Shown here piece by piece: positions 59,546-64,000 of a stretch of DNA of 64,000 nt. The notes beneath the pieces are model-generated. The model saw nothing but the letters and a program-made list of their open reading frames with translations, was not told the DNA's origin and did not search any database. Source of the stretch: Deltaproteobacteria bacterium RIFCSPLOWO2_12_FULL_60_19 (GTDB lineage Bacteria; Desulfobacterota; Binatia; UBA9968); contig MGSS01000057.1 of the NCBI GenBank assembly GCA_001798595.1, forward strand, positions 1-64,000, given 5' to 3'. Made by a program: the position numbers and the translations under genes. Position 1 is the first letter of the stretch. Each line of letters opens with the position of its first letter.

Positions 59546-59768
59546 AGTCAACCCGTTAAAGTGCCGGACGCCTTTTGTTCCCGAAGCAATGCCACTAAAG
59601 AAGCTGCTTGAGTCTGCGGTGTAACCAATAGAGTTGGGACAGGAGGGCAAAGGGGACGCGAACCTTTTTCTTGGGCTTCGTTGTGGGGATTTAGGTTTTG
59701 GCTGGGCACAAAGATCCGGTCGGCGACAAAACAGCCCTCGAAGCAGTCGTGAAGGCGGTTAAAAACGC

Positions 59769-60758
59769 TCAGTGAGGCGGCGCGAGATAAGAGAAGTCAA
59801 AGACTTGCTCGACCGCAATATCTTTAGCAACGCCCTCGGCCAGGCGCGCGTCGCGGATGGTCTCCGCCGCCAGGGCCGGATCTATCCTGCCGTCCGGAGA
59901 CTCGGCCCGTCCGTGAAGATCGTAGATCTTCGAAAGCAAGTCTTCATCTTCGATCCTGAGAAAACGCTTCAGGATAGGGATGACCGCCGGCTTCTGTTCT
60001 CTGGCAAAGGCCCGCGCTCGGCTTAAAGCCCGCGTCATTCTTCGAATCTGGTCCGGCTTGCGGTCCAGCTTCTCGCGCGCGGCGACCAGCCCCGTGCTGG
60101 GAATCCGGACGAAGGCGCCGGCGAAGCCCAAGTTTTTCAGTCCCGCCCGGTAGGCAACAAAGTTGTACGGTGGATTGAGCAACCCGGCCGCAATATTGCC
60201 GCTCTTTATGGCCGCCAGCATGGCGCCCGAGCCCACGATAACGAGCAGCGACGCTTGCGCGGGATCGACACCGGACTGCTGCAGCATGCGGCGCACGGTG
60301 ACATCGTGAAGCCCGCCTCGCGAGGAGATGCCGATGGCCTTCCCCTTAAGCTCCGCGATGGAATTGATCTCCGGGATCGCCACCAGCTCGAGAATCGGGC
60401 GATCGACAAACAACATGAGGACCCGCACGTCGATGCCGCGCACCGCAGCGACCACCGCCGAGCCGACCGTTGTGGCGTAATCGAGATCTCCGCTGAGCAG
60501 CACCTTGATGGTCAGGGCTGCCGGCATGAGCACGAGGTCGACGCTAAGACCTTCCTGTTGGAAGAAGCCGCGCTCTCTCGCAACCGCCAACGGCATCATC
60601 GTCACAGTCAGCGATGGGATCCCCACCTTCACATTTTCGGCGGAGACCCTCACGGCGGCCAAGGAAAATATAAGAACGCCGAGGCCCAGCGCCGCCGACC
60701 GCAATCCTTGCGGACCGCGTTTTCTCTCTGCTTTCACGCGCCAACGTTCTAAATGCAT
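59769..60758 (-). CDS. NMT1/SsuA-type substrate-binding protein
   Basis: A signal peptide (SAALGLGVLIFSLAAVRVSA) precedes the fold: LTVTMMPLAVARERGFFQQE, LMPAALTIKVLLSGDLDYA, IAELKGKAIGISSRGGLHD. The C-terminal KDIAVEQVFDFSYLAPP differs from the ESGFI-type ending of other paralogs. It is the last gene of the SBP-SBP-molybdoenzyme group. No transporter partner. Confidence 0.87.
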   Translation of the reverse strand: MHLERWRVKAERKRGPQGLRSAALGLGVLIFSLAAVRVSAENVKVGIPSLTVTMMPLAVARERGFFQQEGLSVDLVLMPAALTIKVLLSGDLDYATTVGSAVVAAVRGIDVRVLMLFVDRPILELVAIPEINSIAELKGKAIGISSRGGLHDVTVRRMLQQSGVDPAQASLLVIVGSGAMLAAIKSGNIAAGLLNPPYNFVAYRAGLKNLGFAGAFVRIPSTGLVAAREKLDRKPDQIRRMTRALSRARAFAREQKPAVIPILKRFLRIEDEDLLSKIYDLHGRAESPDGRIDPALAAETIRDARLAEGVAKDIAVEQVFDFSYLAPPH

Positions 60759-60781
60759 CGTTTGTAGGTAATGAGAAAAAG

Positions 60782-61774
60782 TTAAAACCGCCCCTCTCGC
60801 TCCAACTTTTTGACAAAGCTATCGTCAATCAGATCCTCCGCTTTAAGGCGACCGATCTTTTCGTTGACCGAGCCGAGGAGCCGCACGGCATTGCGAACCC
60901 CTTCGACGTTGGGAGAGATCCGGCGCTCGTACATGGTTACCATTCTGCCGTAGCCTTCCGCCGCGTCCTCGACCCGGGACAGGCGGAGCCCTTTGGCCAG
61001 ACTTTTGGTGGCCTGCGCCTGGTTGGCCGGCTCCTGAATGAATTTTATCGCGTCAACTAACGCCCTCAGCAGTTTCTCCGTAGTATCGGGAGCGGCGCGA
61101 ATATAGCTGCGCCGGGCCATGATCCCGGTGCCCTGGTAGGGGATGCCAAGCTTCGCGCAATCGGCGAGGACGCGGAATCCCTGCTTTTCGAGAATCGAGG
61201 CGAAGGTATAACCCATGTAGGAGCCATCGATGACCCGATTGGCGAGCGCCTGAGCCAGCACGGCCTCGTCTCCGATGATCCTGAAGTTGATATTGTCCCG
61301 CTTCGGATCGAGCCCCCAGTGATCGAACACCAGCATGGTAAACATCCAGATCCCCCCGCCCATGCTCTGGACGCCGATGTTTTTGCCCTTCAGATCCTCC
61401 GGAGTCTTGATCGCGGGGTTTACGACAAAGGCGCCCGTGAGCTTGTTGATCAAGCCCGCGACGAAAACCAGATCGAGCCCTCCGGCGGCGGCGCCGAGGA
61501 TCGCCCCGGTCGCCGACCCGTTATAAAACTGAGACTCGCCCGCCGAGAGCGCAGACAAGCCGACGGGGCCGCTGCGCACGTGAACGAGCTTTACATCCAA
61601 CCCGTATTTCCGAAAAAAACCTTGATCCTCGGCGACAAAGAGCGCCCCCTCTCGCTCGCTGAAGCTCCCGAATGTGACGACCGCGCTTCCGGAGGGTGGC
61701 GCTGCATGCAAAACCGGAGCGAGGAATAGACAGAGGAAGAAAGCGACCACCGCGCGAAACATTCGCTTTTCCAT
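60782..61774 (-). CDS. NMT1/SsuA-type substrate-binding protein
   Basis: Signal peptide (AVVAFFLCLFLAPVLHA), then SEREGALFVAEDQGFFRKYG, RSGPVGLSALSAGESQFYNG, TPEDLKGKNIGVQSMGGGIW and C-terminal IDDSFVKKLEREGRF. It lies 17 bp downstream of the molybdoenzyme and 23 bp before the next SBP, so all three are in one unit. Ligand not known. Confidence 0.88.
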   Translation of the reverse strand: MEKRMFRAVVAFFLCLFLAPVLHAAPPSGSAVVTFGSFSEREGALFVAEDQGFFRKYGLDVKLVHVRSGPVGLSALSAGESQFYNGSATGAILGAAAGGLDLVFVAGLINKLTGAFVVNPAIKTPEDLKGKNIGVQSMGGGIWMFTMLVFDHWGLDPKRDNINFRIIGDEAVLAQALANRVIDGSYMGYTFASILEKQGFRVLADCAKLGIPYQGTGIMARRSYIRAAPDTTEKLLRALVDAIKFIQEPANQAQATKSLAKGLRLSRVEDAAEGYGRMVTMYERRISPNVEGVRNAVRLLGSVNEKIGRLKAEDLIDDSFVKKLEREGRF

Positions 61775-61791
61775 CCGACCGGCCCTCCTAT

Positions 61792-64000
61792 TTATTTATA
61801 GATTCGCACCTCGACGCAGTGATCCAGGGCGGTGGAGATCTTGTCGATGTGCTCCAGATCGGTCGGCAGGAGGGAATTGAAATTCAGCCCCTTTCCCCGA
61901 GCAATCGGCATCCCCGGCGCCCAGTGGCCAAAGTGGCCGCCGATCCCTACCACTTGAGGATGTATGCACTGCGTCAACTTTGCCTTTGCTCTGACCTTGC
62001 GGACGGGAGATTCAAGCCACACTTCATCGCCGTCGGCGATCCCTTTCCGCTTCGCCACTTGTTCGTTGACCAGAATGCTATAGGCATCGGTCTGCTCGCA
62101 GAGCTCGTTGATCCACGGATTATCGTTGCCGAATGCGCCGTACACGTAAGGAAACTTATAGTGGACCGCGATAAGATCGTAATCCCCTTTCTGCACGGCA
62201 TTGTAAGATGGGCAGGGCAGCCATTCTGAGAGCGGCGTGTAGTCCGAGAAGTCCCAGTCGAGTCCCATCTGGCTGGTAACCTCCTTGAGCTCTTCTCCGC
62301 GCTGGAGAAAATGCTCCAGATAGATCGGCAGCCGCGCCTTAAGAAATGGCCCGATGTAGACTTCGTCCACGTCCTTAGGGAACCGGATCACGCCGTGCTC
62401 TTGGAACCAACTCAGGCCATGGTCCTCGCCGAACCAGCCTTGGGCCGTTCGATCGACCACCTCGTCCGCGCGATAGCGGTGGCCCGGCTCCAAAGCATAG
62501 GGCTCCTTGAGACGGAAGGTATGATTGAGCAGCCGGTACCAGTCGTCGCGGATGCCGACCCGCTCGGCCAGCTCCATGAGCACCTCTTGCGGGTGCCTCA
62601 GTCCCGGCGCCAACTCGACTACCGGCTGCCTGATCTGCCAGAACCAGTCGTCCTGACCACAAGGACCGAGTTGACGCGACGAGGTCCCGGCGTTGAAGTC
62701 GAACCGCTCCAGATAGCTCGGGAACGGGAGCACAATGTCGTCGAAGAGATTGGTCTCGTTGATCTCGACGGCAAAGCCGGCGATGAACGGTATCGACCGA
62801 TAGAAACGCTCCACCACGTTGAGATCGCCGAAAGAGCCCAACACCGAGTTGGTGGGCGTGTGGAGCATGACTTGCAGGCCGTAGTCCAGCCCGTAGCGCG
62901 CATGATTTTCGGCGGTAATCGGCAGCAGCGTGTGGTAGTGAGGCGCCAGCGGAAACAGCTCCGCCAGGTCGTTTCGCACCGGTTTGGTCGGGGTGCGGCC
63001 GGGGAAGGCTTTCGGGTGGGGTAGGGGCAGAATGTTTCCGCCCTTCTCCAGCATCCCATCCGTCCCTCCTTCAGGGAACCACCGAAAAGGCTTCTTGCCG
63101 GCCGCGCCGGTGCTGAGAATACCTCCCGGCACGCTGACGGCGCCCATGACGATGTTGAGGAGCTTGAGCGGCCAGGACTGGTGAAAGCCGTGCTTGTGAC
63201 CCTGCGGCCCTTTGGCCCAATCGACGCAGGCCGGCCGATAGGGAAGCTTGACTCCGTCGATCACCGTGGTCGAGCCGATTGATGCGGCCTCGCCGAATTC
63301 TTTGGCGAGTTGCCTCAAGGTCGCCGGCGGGATGGTGGTGATCTCCTCGGTCTTCTCGGGCGGATACTTTGCCACATGCTCCTTGAGGAGTGCGAAGGCA
63401 GGGCGACCTGCCTCGCCCGCTCCTACAATCGCCGGATCGCTGAGCGTCGGATCGTCGTAAACCTTGGTTTTCTGATCCGCGGCGTCCAGAATCAACGGCT
63501 TTCCGCTACTCGGGTCGCGCGCATACAATCCTTTGGGTCCTACCAGGTAGGGAGCGTTGGTTTTGTGCTTCAAAAACTCAGCGTCGTAGATGCCGAGCTC
63601 GTTCAACAGGACATGGAGCATGCTGAGAGCGAATGCCGTGTCCGTGCCGGGCCGGATGGGAACCCACTGGTCGGCTTTGCTGCCGGCAAATCCGCCGATC
63701 GGATCGACCACCACCAGTTTCATGCCCCGAGCGCGGGCATCCGCCATGTCCCGGATGATGTGGTTGAAGGAGGCGCGCGCCGCGATCGCAAACTGCGTTC
63801 CCACCAAGATGCAATAGTTGCAGTGATGCAGGTCGGGCTGCTGATGAAATCCGCCGGCGGCAAAAAATTCGACGGGGTGGATCACCTTGCCGCACGTGGG
63901 CGAGCCGTTGCTGGAATAGTGGGGGGTGCCGAAGGCGCTGGCGAACGCGTGCAGCCAGAGATGGCTGTCGCCGGTGATCTCCCAGCCCTGGATGTAAAGC
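61792..64000 (-). CDS. DMSO-reductase-family molybdopterin oxidoreductase (partial; 5' end outside window)
   Basis: The ORF track starts at 63885, but the frame stays open to 64000, reading LYIQGWEITGDSHLWLHAFA and YSSNGSPTCGKVIHP, so the true start is beyond the window. GSPTCGK carries the likely Mo-ligand cysteine. Downstream are LVVVDPIGGFAGSKADQWVP, FPSYLERFDFNAGTSSRQLG and the C-terminal domain with EQVAKRKGIADGDEVWLES. The N-terminal [4Fe-4S] region is not visible. Function not assignable; it is the third molybdoenzyme in this window. Confidence 0.85.
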   Translation of the reverse strand, partial: LYIQGWEITGDSHLWLHAFASAFGTPHYSSNGSPTCGKVIHPVEFFAAGGFHQQPDLHHCNYCILVGTQFAIAARASFNHIIRDMADARARGMKLVVVDPIGGFAGSKADQWVPIRPGTDTAFALSMLHVLLNELGIYDAEFLKHKTNAPYLVGPKGLYARDPSSGKPLILDAADQKTKVYDDPTLSDPAIVGAGEAGRPAFALLKEHVAKYPPEKTEEITTIPPATLRQLAKEFGEAASIGSTTVIDGVKLPYRPACVDWAKGPQGHKHGFHQSWPLKLLNIVMGAVSVPGGILSTGAAGKKPFRWFPEGGTDGMLEKGGNILPLPHPKAFPGRTPTKPVRNDLAELFPLAPHYHTLLPITAENHARYGLDYGLQVMLHTPTNSVLGSFGDLNVVERFYRSIPFIAGFAVEINETNLFDDIVLPFPSYLERFDFNAGTSSRQLGPCGQDDWFWQIRQPVVELAPGLRHPQEVLMELAERVGIRDDWYRLLNHTFRLKEPYALEPGHRYRADEVVDRTAQGWFGEDHGLSWFQEHGVIRFPKDVDEVYIGPFLKARLPIYLEHFLQRGEELKEVTSQMGLDWDFSDYTPLSEWLPCPSYNAVQKGDYDLIAVHYKFPYVYGAFGNDNPWINELCEQTDAYSILVNEQVAKRKGIADGDEVWLESPVRKVRAKAKLTQCIHPQVVGIGGHFGHWAPGMPIARGKGLNFNSLLPTDLEHIDKISTALDHCVEVRIYK

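Overview
This looks like one contiguous piece of a GC-rich bacterial chromosome from an uncultured soil or sediment lineage. Several traits recur in deltaproteobacterial-type and Rokubacteria/Tectomicrobia/Binatia-like genomes: many orphan NMT1/SsuA-type substrate-binding proteins (SBPs), several ornithine cyclodeaminase/mu-crystallin (OCD) paralogs, DMSO-reductase-family molybdoenzymes, an ATP-dependent benzoyl-CoA reductase locus, a bacterial family-B DNA polymerase and dense palindromic intergenic repeats. The lineage is inference; there is no rRNA or other marker gene in the window.

Layout. 0-6 kb: an internally deleted LOR/SDH-type gene, an orphan GAF-histidine kinase, an aldehyde dehydrogenase and a class-III aminotransferase. 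6.2-11.1 kb: only plus-strand small accessory genes (YbjQ-like, K+ channel, ModA-like SBP, DUF2442/DUF4160, MazEF remnant, methyltransferase, DinB), separated by sites resembling integron attC sites. This reads as a degenerate, integrase-less cassette array. 11.2-19.2 kb: minus-strand SDR, family-B polymerase, and a molybdoenzyme with a fused four-cluster/NrfD-like membrane partner. 19.2-36.5 kb: a 17-kb minus-strand run holding a LysR, a GntR/FCD regulator, seven full OCD paralogs, three full SBPs, an AprAB-like flavoprotein/ferredoxin pair, an ACMSD-like amidohydrolase and many gene remnants. 36.7-38.2 kb: PAC2 protein and GT2 glycosyltransferase. 38.6-46.5 kb: a Bzd-type benzoyl-CoA reductase operon (bzdN-bzdO-bzdQ-bzdP, ferredoxin, NAD(P)H:ferredoxin oxidoreductase-like flavoprotein) behind a sigma-54-like promoter. 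46.5-56 kb: class II aldolase-like protein, second ACMSD-like amidohydrolase, SBP, p-hydroxycinnamoyl-CoA hydratase/lyase-like enzyme, a chimeric molybdoenzyme (xanthine-oxidase-type 2Fe-2S domain joined to a DMSO-reductase-type catalytic subunit), a CoxM-type FAD subunit and a benzoate-CoA-ligase-like enzyme. 56-59.6 kb: small accessory island (HigBA, DUF4258/DUF2283, DUF5647) with repeats. 59.7-64 kb: two SBPs and a molybdoenzyme that runs off the window.

How it may work together (inference): aromatic acids are bound by periplasmic SBPs, activated by the CoA ligase, trimmed by the hydratase/lyase and decarboxylase-like amidohydrolases, and dearomatised by the Bzd reductase using low-potential electrons from the ferredoxin system. 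The molybdoenzymes would supply further redox steps. The role of the OCD paralogs is unknown. All seven lack the lysine and the GAD-PGK motif expected of true ornithine cyclodeaminases.

The most striking signals are: (1) repeated internal deletions that keep a gene's start and end but lose its middle; (2) the attC-like cassette array; (3) the OCD/SBP expansion with mini-ORF leaders translationally coupled to the next gene; (4) the XO/DMSOR chimera; and (5) several families of structured intergenic elements, with compensatory base changes between copies and terminal repeats that supply stop codons.
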